NCBI GenBank assembly: GCA_037976565.1
Contig: CP137668.1
Coordinates: forward strand, 31,792,264 to 31,856,263
Direction: 5' to 3'
Origin: Mesocentrotus franciscanus
Taxonomy: Eukaryota; Echinodermata; Echinoidea; Camarodonta; Strongylocentrotidae
DNA length: 64,000 nt
In this document: positions 45,440-57,774 of the stretch, piece by piece
Layout: every line of letters starts with the position of its first letter
Numbering within the stretch: the stretch's first letter is position 1
The notes under the pieces: generated by a model
Database searches by the model: none
Told to the model about the DNA's origin: nothing
The model's input: only the letters and a program-made list of their open reading frames with translations
Made by a program: the position numbers and the translations under genes

Positions 45440-48400
45440 CTAAAACACAAATTGTAGTATGTTGAGTCTCAAAACTGCAGCGAAGCTTAAGAAATAGGGT
45501 TTTGGTTAGTGTCAGGTTTTCATAGAGTTTGGAGTCGCAAGTTCAAGTTTTGAATGTGGCAAATGTTAGAAATCGGCCGCAAAGCAGTCCACGGCAATGA
45601 TAATAATCGTACAATGAATATTTCAACATGTTATTTTTTTAATTCTAGGACGCGTGTTATTTTCCATTTTTAGATACTTTCGATGAATAGTGCGACACAC
45701 AAACATTAAAAAATTGAACTTATAACAATATCGAAATTACAGTGATTTTCTTTCTCTATCTCTAAAGTAAGAAACGGTATTATACGAAATATTCCGACTT
45801 TGCATACCATTCATGAGCCAAACATGAAATACGACTGTGCAACATTGTTCTTATAGAACCTTTCCAACGAAGTGATGATATTTTTTGGAATTTCTCAGAT
45901 AATATCTATGCATATTATTACGGCCTGATCTAATGGATAGTTGATGCGAACCGATATGAACTGGAAATGAATCGCAACCGCGTATTGAAGAGAGGGATTA
46001 ATGTGCGATTCATTGGAGGACTAACGGCCGATTCGGATCAATTGGAACGGACCCGGCCCTGGTTTAAAAGTATTTTTTGAGGTCTTCTTACGATTTTGCA
46101 CTTTTTACACTGGGCTTTTGCCCATTGTTATGTCGATCGGCCCTCGTGACAGACCACCGAAAGTGCAAATTTGAAAATGTAACACATGGAAAGTTAAAAG
46201 TATGATATTTTCATAAATTTATCTTATTCATGCTAGGATACAGGTACAAGAGCTTTTTTTCATTGGTGAGAGTACAAACCAAAGATCAGTAAACATTCTT
46301 TGACGGTTTGGGGGGCTCACACTTACCCCCCCCCCCCAACAAAAAAAACAAAAAAACAAACATTCGCGAGGCACATGAGGAAAATGAATGCCAGAACCAA
46401 AATCACCCCAAGAAAAAGGGCCGCCTCCCCCTCTCAGAAAAAAGGCTTCTCCAGGGAATTTAAAACAAATCTGCAAAAGATAATCACCTGCCCACAGCAC
46501 AGTTGAGGAGTTCATCCAGCACATCCAGCACGTTTTGTCCCGGGGCTGAGGAAATAAATGTACCCATCATGGCGATACCTATTTGTAATGGAAGAAAATT
46601 ATATAATCAGTTACTATAAACTTTGTTCTTTAATATGGGCCCCTGAGATGTGTTTAAAGAGATCCTTGAAGGAGTAGGTCCAAGAATCAATGTTCTTTCT
46701 ACAGAGCCCCTCTTGACCCAGGCATTAAGTTAGCCATCGCACTCAGACCTAAGGGTCGAAGTACACCAGTATGGGGTTTAGGTTGCGGATACCTCACAAT
46801 CCCTTTTCTTAAAAATCCACAAGCAGGGATGTTCCTTAACCATTTCTGCCTCCTCATTTTGGAGGAGGCAAGTATTGTGAGTTGACTGTGAAGGAGTGGG
46901 ATAAGGAAAGGCTTATAAAGGGCTTCTTCGTTGAGCTCATGAGGTTCTGGAATTTTTGAAGGTACAACTTCTCCTGATATGATAGTAAAACTGCCTCTAG
47001 GGGCCTGTTTTGCCCCACTGTTGAATCAGCTAATTAAATGAAAGATGGGATATTCATATGACATTGAATGACCTTGAGTGGGATACAAGGGCATATCCCA
47101 CGAGCTGATGAGCGTATTTTACGAGTCTGCACAACAAGTGAAATATTTCCAAAGCAAGTGCGATACAACCTTGTATATCGCGATAGAAAAGCCATTTACT
47201 ATTATTATTAATTGTATGAAATCTGGTACCTCAATTTTCCTCATTACATTCATAGTTTTTTGTTAATAAAACCAGGGGCCAAACATATTTTGTCCTTATT
47301 ACCCAAACAGTCTGCAAGGTCTACATGCATACAAGTATTGTCTTAGCCTATGCGTATTTAAACAAGTAATCTCCCTTTTTTACGCGTTCGCGCACGCCGC
47401 GCCAAACCATGAGATATGGACAAATGCTGCAGAAATGGTTTCAAAATTCCACGGTCATCCCCGATTGTTCTTGTCGGACTAAAACCCTTTATTCAAATAA
47501 TAATGTTCCTTTCTTTGTAATGCAGTTACAGTAAATGTGGGATCACCAGCTTACCTAGGGATCCTGAGTTGTATCCAAAGGCATGTGCTCCCAAGTGATC
47601 CCATCCGCGTCCCTCATAAACTTTTCCATCACCGCCGATGAGGAAATTGTAACCGATGTCATCCCAGCCTCTGGAATTCATGTGATCGTTCTGTCGAGAT
47701 AAAATAGTGATTTTAAAGGCAGCATTTTCTACCGACGTCGCTACCGCTGCTGTAATGTATTTTCAATTGCGCCATCTCTCGGTGAAGATGTACAAAAAGC
47801 GATTTTCCAGTTCCAGTACCGAGGCGTCATCACGCGCGCGTCATCAGTTGATGATGCATTGTGGGACATGCCTGTCAACACATCGGGACATTGTGAGCAG
47901 CAGATGGCAGCATACGTAAATCTGAAGTAGTGTCAGTAGAATACCCTGCCTCATTTAAACTCGTATTGCTTATAATTATCCAAGTCAAACCAACGAGGCC
48001 AAAATCAATCGGTTTCGCGGTGTTACTGCATTGGGGTATTAGGCCCTTTGAACAAGAATCGTCATTTTGCGGTCTTGGTATTGGTAAACAAAGGGATGAT
48101 TGAATTATTGACCTACAGTGTGCGAGTAAGCAAATCAGGAATGTCTAACTGATTCAAACACTTTTTACTTCTTTAGTTTTTAATATCGCATTCAGTTGGC
48201 AGTTGCACTAAAGGTGTACGGTATCAATTTTGTTTCAAAGCGGGCAGTGGTCGGCTGTGCTTCCCCCTCCACACACACATTATCCGCTATTGTATGCATT
48301 TACAAACACGTCTCAAAACCTTAAAAAATAAGCCGCTTTGTAGAAAAACAGAAAATTATTAAAATTGCGTACATGGCAAACAAGGGAGTTGTCCGTCACC

Positions 48401-48770
48401 TCGTCGTAATCCACTAGCCATAGCCAAATAGCCAAATTGAGACTCGCATGGATTTAGTGATATCATATTTCAAATATTCATATCTTTCTATATATTGGTC
48501 GAGTTTAATTCAAACTTTCTCATTTCTGTTTCTCTTATTGTTCTGCGTCCATTACAGTCATTACAAAGTTTTGATTACCCTTTAAGCTTAGGCATATTAT
48601 CTGTACCTGGATTCCTCGAACTTGTGACTTGCAGGAGGCCTCGGTAGTACATGGGTTAGTAACAGTATGGTGGATCACAGCGTATCGGAGACCAGTATTT
48701 AGGTTGGTGGTAGACCTTGGGGATCGGGCCCCCCATTCAGAGCGGGAGATGATCCGAGGGCATCCCACAG
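45331..48770 (-). CDS. Peptidoglycan recognition protein (PGRP / amidase_2 fold), 4 exons seen
   Basis: Exons on the minus strand: 48607-48770, 47555-47690, 46488-46578 and 45331-45439. All are bounded by GT/AG, with phases 1/0, 0/1, 1/2, 2/0 that match at every join (500 nt together). Motifs in order: [69 protein letters not shown] and [10 protein letters not shown]. Ligands matching zinc-amidase PGRPs are the His of HHT, the Tyr of IGYNF, the His of GHRQ and the Cys of RCPGD. It is therefore predicted to be a catalytic N-acetylmuramoyl-L-alanine amidase acting on bacterial peptidoglycan. The last seen exon ends at GTAAGT, so a short final exon is missing. The 5' end is either a separate signal-peptide exon or read-through into a hydrophobic stretch. 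Confidence 0.88.
46488..46578 (-). CDS. PGRP exon 3
   Basis: Acceptor acaaatag, donor GGCAG|GTGATT, 91 nt, phase 1 to 2. Encodes [12 protein letters not shown] followed by [15 protein letters not shown], the helix region of the PGRP fold. Confidence 0.85.
47555..47690 (-). CDS. PGRP exon 2
   Basis: Acceptor atctcgacag, donor CCTAG|GTAAGC, 136 nt, phase 0 to 1. Encodes [20 protein letters not shown] and [20 protein letters not shown], the most diagnostic PGRP block. Confidence 0.92.
47730..48165 (+). repeat. ~0.43 kb dispersed repeat, copy 1 (in PGRP intron 1)
   Basis: The sequence from CTGCTGTAATGTATTTTCAA to CAGGAATGTCTAACTGATTC is present in inverted orientation at about 53122-53530 with scattered differences. 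Confidence 0.88.
48607..48770 (-). CDS. PGRP exon 1 (of those seen)
   Basis: Preferred acceptor ttgcttttatgtag just 5' of CTGTGGGATGCCC, phase 1, donor ATCCAG|GTACAG, phase 0. Encodes [15 protein letters not shown] and [15 protein letters not shown] with the first ligand His and Cys-rich loop. Alternatively the exon begins at an ATG at 48846, and the tract [14 protein letters not shown] serves as the signal peptide. The sequence allows both. Confidence 0.85.
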
Positions 48771-48849
48771 CTACATAAAAGCAAAACAAAAACAATACAA
48801 AACCATAACACTGACGATTAGACAAATCTGCAGATCCGGATGTCATAAC

Positions 48850-50610
48850 CAATGTAGGCAGGGTAAGGTATTAATATCATTGAGAAAAAAAATACAGCGC
48901 ATGTCACATTATAATTTATACAACTCACTCCCAGATCCTAATCAAATGATTGGTCATGCGCGGTCACGTGTGATTCATTTACTGAGACTATCACACGTTT
49001 TTTCATGAAAAAGCGTGCAATATTTTCCATACTATCACACGTTTTTTTAGTGCATGTACATGATGCGCAGTAGGGCGCGTAGAGGTGAGAACGCTTAATA
49101 CTGTGTGTGCATGGGCCTATTCTTGCGCAGCACTATGCGTAAATGGGTATAGAGGTAAGTTCGCTTACTATAGCTATGTGTGCGCACTAAATTAAGCCTT
49201 ATTAAACTTGAGATTTATTTGTCAGCCATACTGTCACGAAACAATGTTGATTGAATTCTTTTTACATCAAATAACAAGGATCTAGGAGTTTCGTTGTATA
49301 AAACAAATGATGCATGTTTTCATTCGTTCAACGGCTTCGTGCAATAGATACACACAACCTCAACTCGAGTGCGGATAGATCGTATAATGAACTCATGTGC
49401 ATGCATCATTTGTATAATAACGTCTTTATACGGTTCCAAGGCTTTTGATATTATAATCCTGGCTTTAACTACGCTCATTGCATTGCGCTCAAGGAATAAT
49501 TTGTACACCTGGATCGAGTGTGTCAAAAGATTAATAATGTCTTGCCAAAGAATGTTAGTGCTTCGGCAGGGATTCGAACGGCCTATCGTGTGGTTCACAT
49601 TCCAGAGACTTATCCACTAGACGACAACTACACCTCTACAAGAAAAACATAAAACTGACAACTAGAATAATTGGAGGATCTAGATTATACCACATGTCCA
49701 TACCAATGTATTCTAGGTATTGCCACTCTCCACCCAGGTGTAGTAAAATTGAAGAAGCTGATATAGCAAGTGAATGAGGAAACAAAGTAAAATTTAAGGA
49801 TGCCAATCAATCGAAATATTTAATTCATCTGCTGCTTTGCATGTGCATCATTCACATTTTTATGCATTTCACCAATTCTCCTGAGCCCAAGATTGCATTA
49901 TGTAAATCTTCATTTTCCCAGCATGAAGGCTGTTTTACAGTGTCCAATATATTAGGAAATTTGCTTCAATTTTTCCGACTTAATTATTATAACAATCTAT
50001 AAATAACAATTATATTTTTTTGTTTTCTGTTAGTGAGGACCCTTTCCCTATCAGAATATGCTTGCTGGCCCTCAAGTTTGTGGTTGATGTGACCACTAGG
50101 GATATTACCATGTTAACGGATTAAAAATATTAGAATTTTTAATTAGAAAATTTCTTATGTTTGCTGATTCAAGTTAACACACATTGTAAGTTTGTGAATA
50201 TATGTAAACAATAAAATAAACAATGAAATAAAAAATAAGAAAGCCAGGTAACAACTAAACAAAACCGAAAATCGTTTTATAAGAAATTAAATGTTTTGGA
50301 AAAATATCAATGTAACCGACTGATATTAAACATTAATAGTCGTGTCTGTGTACAAGAACTGTTTACCTGATTCAAATCCAGATCTAGACGATTGTTTCCA
50401 GGTAATAGTCATGTCTGATAGAGATAGATAGAGCAGTTGCTATGACACCTCATTATTACTTTGATGCGTTACCAAAGTTCCATGCTTTACTTATGTCTCA
50501 TGGTATAATCTTTAGGGAAAAACAATCGTAGTAACAATCGTTTGCCATTGCTGCTCTTTAATACAACCATGGCATGCAGTGGCAATTCACTATTCCAGGA
50601 CTCATTATTA
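48850..50610. other. Region 5' of PGRP gene with decayed repeats
   Basis: No gene recognised. Short direct repeats occur around 48985-49180 (CTATCACACGTTTTTT twice; AGAGGTRAGWWCGCTTA twice). A tRNA-like head lies at 49563-49640. AT-rich otherwise. Confidence 0.55.
49563..49640 (-). mobile_element. tRNA-like sequence, probably the head of a SINE
   Basis: The minus strand reads GTTGTCGTCTAGTGGATAAG (A-box region) and later GGCCGTTCGAATCCCTGCC (B-box). Acceptor pairing is poor and the anticodon arm is not clean, so I prefer a SINE head over a working tRNA gene. Confidence 0.5.
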
Positions 50611-50625
50611 GGGACCACTTCGTTT

Positions 50626-51702
50626 TGGCTTAGTCCGAAAGGTCGGGTAGCGTCGCGTCGCGTTAAATTGAACGCGACCATTCGTCCAAAGCCCCGGTTT
50701 TGCCGAAAGGGTGCGTTGAGAACGGAGTACCGCCTTAACACACCCTTTCGGGATAAGCGGGGGCTTTCTCGAAAGGGTGCGTTGACTAGTCTTCCACATC
50801 AGTCGTTTAGAATGGAATTTAAGGAATAGAAATTTTAGTCGTTTTAAATTGAAATAATCAAAATTTAAACCAAAAAAAATTATATAAAACTATTTTTACG
50901 TAGTCTTGCAGATCAGGCGTTTATAAGAATTAAATAAATAAATAACAAGAAACACAATCAAATATTTACTTAAATATTTTTAAAATGTCACATCAAGGTG
51001 TTTACCTAGTCTTGCATGTCAGTCGTTTATTTATTCAAATAACAAAAAAAACTTTCCTTTTTATGTGCTCCGTTATTTATTTATTTATGTGTAATTTCAT
51101 TTGTAACGACTGTTATGCAAGACTAGTTTACATTAAAAAAATCAATTCTATACATAGAAAGAAATGAATATTATTTTATTTGACATTTTTAAATATTTAA
51201 AGCCCCACTGCACTTTATATAGCAAACAATGCCTAATCGGTTCCCGTTAGTCCCCCATGGTCCCCCTTTTCTTATGTTAAATGAGAGTTGAATTGATGTG
51301 AGAACCACCTGTCAGTGACCACGCAGGGAGGTCTAACCCCTCCTGTCCAAACTAGTGCAGACAGGCTTGAAGTAAATTATTTGATTGTGTTTCTAGTTAT
51401 TTATTTATTTAATTCTTATAAACGCCTGATCTGCAAGACTAGTGCAATTTTGATTATTTCAATTTAAAACGACTTAAATTCCGATTCCTTAAATTCCCTT
51501 CTAAACGACTGATGTGGAAGACTAGTCAACGCACCCTTTGAGAAAAGCCCCCTTCCCCCCTCCCCGCTTATCGAAAGGGTGCGTTAAGGCGGTACTCCGT
51601 TCTCAACGCACCCTTTCGGCAAAACCGGGGGGCTTTGGACGAATGGTCGCGTTCAATTTAACGCGACACGACGCGACGCTACCCGACCTTTCGGAATAAG
51701 CC
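50626..51702. mobile_element. 1.1 kb fold-back DNA element with 8-bp target duplication
   Basis: Terminal inverted repeats of roughly 330 nt begin GGCTTAGTCCGAAAGGTCGG at the left and end with the complement at 51702. They include GAAAGGGTGCGTTGA blocks and extend inward to the AATAAATAAATAA tracts (about 50930 and 51405). Flanks are CTTCGTTT on both sides (50618-50625 and 51703-51710). An 8-bp duplication is typical of hAT-type elements. A smaller palindrome (TAGTCTTGCATGTCAGTCGT … its complement) lies inside. No transposase. Confidence 0.85.
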
Positions 51703-51710
51703 CTTCGTTT

Positions 51711-53110
51711 AAGAGTTGCTTGCACTTCTAATCAAAGTGGAACCCACACAAAGTAGTAGTTTGACATACTCTTTCGAAAGTGAATTCCTATATTTAAACG
51801 TAGCTTCCTCTTTTCAAATAAGTGATTCTTAATATAGTGGGGATATAAAGGGTAGGTTGGTTCATATTATTCTAAGAGCACCAAATTTGGCCAAGATGTC
51901 GACCATACCATACTTTTTTTTTTTTTTTTTTGACGGGCGACAAGAAGGGCGCCACCTGGGGCCGCAATTTTTGTCAAATCCAAAAAGGCCATTAGATGAG
52001 CTGGAATTTAATTGTATTTTCAATTGAAAAGGGCTACAATTTTTTTTAAATATAATTATGGGACTGCTGATGTTATTTAATCGATTTTATGTCAAAAAAG
52101 GGCGCCCCCAGGGGTCATTTTGGTATAAATGGCCGCCATTTTAGCTCATGGCTTAATAAATTATGAAGATTTCTAAAGTTATGTAGATTCAGGAACAGGG
52201 AATCTGATTCTGTTGTTATGCGATTGAATTGATGTCAAGAAGGGCGCCCCTTGTGGCCGTCATTTGAAAAAAATCCAACATGTCCGCCACAAAAGGTTTA
52301 CAATCTCATCAGTGTATTTTTAAAGCGAAAATGGCTCTCTTGAAAGTTTTTACAAATATTGAGTTGACAGGTACAGAGAATCCGATTCTGATGTTATTTT
52401 ATTAATAGCAAGAAGAACGCCCCCTGGGCCATCATTTTGGTGTAATCCAAATTTGTTGGCATTTGACCTGAAAGTAAATTTTGAAAAGAGATAAGACTTG
52501 AATAATGAAAGATTCTATTTTTTTTTCTTTTTCATTGTCTCTCGTCTTATGGAAAGTTGAAGTGTCTGTACTTTGCTTATTTTACTTAATTAATTGTTGT
52601 GTGCTTATAATATTTTGTATTCATTTTTCTTTGTTTTTCATTCTGTAATGGGTGATCCAACTTCACAGGTTTTCGCAAACTTCATAGAAAGCCCCGCATA
52701 TAGCCCTTGTAAATATAGTTACAAATTACTGTTACTTTGTATACTTTGATTTTTATATTGCGAAATAAATCGAATTGAATTAAACTATTATGGTGCTTAC
52801 AAATACAGAGAATCCGATTCATATTTCATTTTGTCTGTTTAAAGGCCTCCTGGTGCCGCCATGTTGTCTAAATTTAATATACCCACCATATGAGCTAAAG
52901 GTACTTTCGAATAAATGATGAGTATGATAATGAAATATTGTGCCTTTGATATGTTTTAAGGGTCAAGAAATCAAATTATGATGCTACTTAATAGATATAA
53001 TTTTAGGATCGCACCACAAGGCCACTATAAAGGTCATTTATTGACCGGGTTGGCGTTTCTATAATGTTCTATATGCCATGGCTATCTAGGGGCAATAGTA
53101 ATAGAAAAAG
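51711..53110. other. Repeat-derived intergenic sequence
   Basis: Apart from the 165-bp repeats, only AT-rich sequence with no exon recognised. A CCATGTTGTCTAAATTTAAT-like remnant near 52860 suggests further decayed copies of the same repeat. Confidence 0.5.
51880..52490 (+). repeat. Degenerate ~165-bp repeats with AAGAAGGGCGCCMCYNGGG core
   Basis: Cores at about 51943, 52097, 52239 and 52410 read AAGAAGGGCGCC or AAAAAGGGCGCC, followed by GGGGCCRYNATTTTGGT-like and ATGGCCGCCAT-like words. They are strongly diverged copies of one repeat. Confidence 0.65.
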
Positions 53111-53121
53111 AAGTAAAAAGA

Positions 53122-53530
53122 GTTCGAATCAGTTAGACATTTCTGATTTGCTTACTCGTACACTGTAGGTCCATGGTTCAATCATCCCTTTGTATACCAA
53201 TACCAAGACCGCAAAATGACGATTCTTGTACAAAGGGCCTAATACCCCAATGCAGTAACACCGCGAAACCGATTAATTTTGGCCTCGTTGGTTTGACTTG
53301 GATGAGTTTAAATGAGGCAGGGTATTCTACTGACACTACTTCAGATTTACGTATGCTGCCATCTGCTGCTCACAATGTCCCGATGTGTCGACAGCCATGT
53401 CCCACAATGCATCATTAACTGATGATCACGCTTCGGTACTGGAACCGGAAATTGCTTTGTGTACGTTTTCACCGAGAGATGGCGCAATTGAAAATACATT
53501 ACAGCAGCGGTAGCTATGTCGGTAAAAAAA
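53122..53530 (-). repeat. ~0.4 kb dispersed repeat, copy 2 (inverted relative to copy 1)
   Basis: Inverted copy of 47730-48165 starting at CAGTTAGACATTTCTGATTT and ending at CAGCAGCGGTAGC. The open frame 53173-53418 lies inside this repeat and is not a gene. Confidence 0.88.
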
Positions 53531-54119
53531 GGCCTCTAGGGGATCATCAGATTAGGTTCGTTCAAAAGGCGAAACATTTGCTCAATTTCTGTAGCCAATT
53601 CCATTCTGTTTCTTTAACTCGCCAAGCTTAGCGCCCATAGAGGGCGCCATGCATATTGTTAAAATTCAATATGGCCACCATATACTGCCTAGATAGTTAT
53701 AAAGTACAAAATAAAAGGACAGAATAATGTATTATTGTTAATGTAATAGTTTTAGAGGCAAGAGACTATAGTGCAAATATTCTAACACCAAATTGATGTC
53801 AACATCACTAGGACATCCTAGAAATTACCTTGGCAACCAGTTCCCCTGATATATATATATGTAGCTCCGTATATGAAGGAGAGTCCCCATCCTATTCAGG
53901 TTCCTCAGTATTTAGCCTGAGGGGATAAAAGCATCAATGATCAAAAACTACATAACATGACCAGGTGTATTGCTATAGCTTCCTGCCTCCTGAACTGCTC
54001 AAATATGATGAAGACATTCTAGTTCAACCCATAGCATTTGCCCAGGCACCAACCAACCTATAATAGTTGAGGTATTCTCATAATGTTGCAGAAGCCAGAA
54101 GTCAGAGAAGCCTCAAGAT

Positions 54120-55080
54120 CCCGTGTTCAGCCCTAGACCTATTGTTCTGGTGACGACACTGAGCAAAACTTTTTCTTTGTTGGTTCTGAACCGCATATAC
54201 AAAAGTAGACAGGTTCTTGACAAAGTAGTTCTTACAGAGGCCAGTGAACAGCAGATATTGTGTAGGGCTACCGATGGATGTGTGCCTTCAGTGCGAACAA
54301 AGTGCACAAATCCTCGGACTGGATATGAGTCAGGCTTTGATAGGCTTCCAATCAGAAGAGACAGGTTGATAGAAGTTCTCGAAAGCTTCCTAAAAAATCG
54401 ATACTATGCATCATCCGAATTCTTCTAGCGGAAACATCTCTAGAACCACGGCTGCAGAAAGGAATATGTGACCAATTTTACTCTATTATCTGCACCCTAC
54501 AGTCTGCCTCCAGTACTATTCGTAAGGAATCTAGAAGCAGCGCTTCGTGATCTCTGCAGAAATTTGCCACAAGAAACATTACAAATGCCTGACTTCCTCT
54601 GGATGATGCTGACTTTGTGAGCTACTTATGAAGATTTCTCCAGACAGTGAAGGAGACAGCACTAGGAAGCCCGAAAGGCTTAGTCCCCAATTTGAACCCA
54701 ATTACGACTTATCATACATTATTATACTAGAACTAGGCCGCCTAGAAGTGTATTGGCGAATGACTAAGAAACTTGGTTCGATGCTTTGAAATGTCGAGGA
54801 TGTTGCCCACAGCACTTAGCTAACCAATATAGTGTTTCATCAGATGTGGACCCTGTGCCTGCATCGTCAATACATTAGTAAAGAACTCCATATTAGGCTC
54901 TACAATATGTTCGTGTCTCGGCCCAAAACAAACGGAAGAACTGGAATCTTTCCATCGAAAGCAATAAAAGCAAGTACTTAGTATTCGATGGCCACATGGT
55001 TTTCCCAACAAAGCACTCATTTTTTTGCATTATCAAAGCACGATGATCATGATCTCCAACGTCTAAAAGATGTTCCCACC
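54120..55080 (+). pseudogene. Decayed non-LTR reverse transcriptase
   Basis: Broken frames read, in order, LDMSQAF/DRLPIRRDRLIEVLESFL, then RILLAETSLEPRL, SPVLF.RNLEAALRDLCRNL, DADFV, KKLGSMLxxVEDVAHSTQLA, FHQMWTLCLHRQYIS, LHIRLYNMFV and RWPHGFPNKAL. These follow the reverse-transcriptase order (palm with a catalytic-Asp-like block, SPVLF block, a decayed ADD block, thumb). Multiple stops and frameshifts make it non-functional. The clade is not assignable by eye. Confidence 0.7.
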
Positions 55081-55252
55081 TATTATCTTATAGAAGAGTA
55101 GTTCAGGAGGGGATGGAGTAGGAAGCTAGCCAAGGACAACCTCGAACCGTGCTACCAACAATTCTTGAAGAGAACGTGAACGCCGTATGCAGGTAAATGC
55201 ATAAATGTCAAAACTGAATTTTTGTATCAACGACACAAAAACTGCTTCAAAT

Positions 55253-55254
<2 letters not shown>

Positions 55255-55283
<29 letters not shown>

Positions 55284-55290
55284 TCCACAC
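55255..55290 (+). repeat. (CA)n microsatellite
   Basis: Short CACACA run in AT-rich sequence. Confidence 0.9.
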
Positions 55291-55734
55291 ACATAAAAGG
55301 AGGGCTGCAAAACATTTATGTCATTGTGATTTGAATGTCATACATTCTGAAAGAAAGAGAGAAAGAGAAGATAAAAGAGATTACATATAAAAAAAAAATA
55401 TGAAGATGATCAAAGCGAGAGAGAGTAAATAAAGGAAATAATAGAAAGACTTAACGTGTGTGGTATATGCTGCATAAATGGCATTACCTGAAGACTCCCT
55501 AATCTCTTAGTCCCTCAAAGGTCTTCTTTAGGCCGTTTTAGGAAGTTTTATCACTTACAGTGAACCTAGGGCAACAAGTTGACATCAAATCATTGAAGTT
55601 TCATCACCTTAGAATCTCTGTAACCATCAACCCTATACATTAAAAATATATATATATTTTTATTCTAGTATTTCATTCGTTTTGAAAATTACAATAAGAC
55701 TTCGAGCTCATGTTGTGGCTATATACAGGTAGGA

Positions 55735-56200
55735 GTTTACCAAAATGATGGCCCCGGGGTGCCTTTCTTGACGTTAGATTCTCTACATGAGAACCTAATA
55801 TTTTATAGAAACTGTTATTATTCCAGTCGTTTTGAAATTGCAACTGATTTGAAGATTATAAAGCTCTCATATTTGACTTGATCAAAATGGCAGCAACAAT
55901 ATAATAATAGAAATGATAGAAATCTCATAATCTAATGAGACCTTCAGCTCAAATGGTAGACATTTTGATTTTACCATAATCGTGACCCCAGGGGGCACCC
56001 TTCTTGACATCAAATTGCTGACATAGCAACATAATCACATTCTCTACCAGTAGACCACATGTCTACAGACAATTTTTGTTATTCTAGAGCTTCTCGTTGT
56101 GGAAATACAAATGAATTGAATCTCATCTGAAAGCCATTTTGGATTTGACCAAAATTGTGGCTCTAGGGGGCGCACTTCTTGACATCAAATAAACCGAATA
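55735..56200 (-). repeat. Degenerate ~165-bp repeats, opposite orientation
   Basis: GGCCCCGGGGTGCCTTTCTTGACG (about 55749), CCCCAGGGGGCACCCTTCTTGA (about 55984) and TCTAGGGGGCGCACTTCTTGACATC (about 56162) are the complement of the cores at 51943-52410. The same family therefore lies inverted 4 kb away. Confidence 0.65.
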
Positions 56201-56229
56201 ACATCATAATCAGACTCCCTTGACCTGTA

Positions 56230-57760
56230 AACCACATAGCCATAGACATCTTATTATCGATTATTAAGACAAGAAAGATGATTTGTTGATTTTTCCACAA
56301 CTTGGTATAATTACCTTAACGTAAACTTAATTAGGAACATGAACAAATCTTTTCCATTATCCTTAACAATTTTTACGACAAGAAACTATATTTGATATTT
56401 TCTTTAACCGTATTTACTTGCCTTATAGTGAAACCTAGAATGGGTCAATATCACCTGAAAAACACGTTGTAATGATAATAATAATTCTCTGTATTGATAG
56501 CGTTTGATACATGTGCATGCGCTATTGATCGGTCGCTATTATTGTTCCCGACTCTTGCCTTGCAAATTAAGCAGAAAAGGTACGAGAATGTGTATCACAT
56601 GACTGTGAAAATTTGGTCTACTTTAGCCAGGGTATAGCTAAATCATTGTTGATACTCCTCTTTCTGCGGGCCCTGCAATTGTTATTACACAGTCCTGGGC
56701 CAAGAAGGAATATGTGGAAAAACACCTTGCCCAAGGATGTTAGCAGTAGCACTGATAAGGAACAAACCATTTGTATGAGAGTCAAGAGTCCTCACCAATA
56801 TACCACAGTGATCTACAATGTTATTAGTATATTCAAAAGCTGATAAATAACTTTTTGACATTGTTTTCAATCTAATGTTATCAACACTCTCTTCAATCTT
56901 AATAATGAAGGGAAATTAAAAAACAACATGTTCCCAACTTGTGTTCGAAGAATTTAACAGAAAGGGAGAGAGAAATTAATATTCTTACGATTAACGACCA
57001 TGTATATTTAGAATTTTAGGTTCATTTTAACACATTTTCAATCAATTTCATACTTTTTATCATTCGGTTTCGTCCCGAAACTTCCTAATATTGCACATCA
57101 CATAGTCAAATTCGTCTTTGGTCATTCATTTTTTGTTATAACTTTGTCCAATCAATTTCATCATTTCGTATTCAATTTCGTCAAATTCCAATCAAGTTCG
57201 TCATCCTCGGCTACTATGATCACATTTATGTCTTATTCATTATACTTCCAGTGTTCTCTAAATGTTTTCACAACAATATCATTTTTGTAGATCACAGTTT
57301 AATCTAGCTTCATGTCTCAAAGCAATATCAGCAATGATTGTTGCTGAACTTTAGCAACAATTATTGCTGCTGTTCAATACAACCATGACATGGAATAGCA
57401 ATTTACTATTTGGGGACTCATGATAGTTCATTTTACAATTGACTTCACTCGGTTGATTCAACAGTTTGCATGAAGTTAGCAGAGAGAGATAGAAGTAAAC
57501 ATTCCCACGATCAACGACGATGTATTATTATTATTCTTATTTATTCATCGTCTCCACAATGCTATTTGAATAAATAAAGTTTCAATTGTTGTTAAGAGAT
57601 TTCTGGCTTGGAATCACTAGATCCCGTTGGTTCCAAAACAAATCTTACTTGTTTTCAATTTCAAGATCGAGCACGCGATCTTGATATACTGGGTGCAAGC
57701 CAGAAATGTATTTACAACAATAAACAACATTATGGTGCTATTTCATTTAGCATCACATGG
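56230..57760. other. Intergenic sequence with short dispersed repeats
   Basis: No gene recognised. The stretch at about 57355-57425 (CAATACAACCATGACATGG … GGGACTCATGATAG) is a direct relative of 50540-50612. AGAGAGAGATAGAAGTAAAC (57482) resembles sequence near 56960. Confidence 0.5.
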
Positions 57761-57774
57761 TAATCACTAGTAGT

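Noticed and set aside
49563..49640. A functional tRNA gene
   Set aside because: B-box is good but acceptor and anticodon stems do not fold convincingly; more likely a SINE head.
53173..53418. 81-codon ORF with Cys residues
   Set aside because: Falls wholly within a dispersed repeat whose inverted copy at 47730-48165 is not open.
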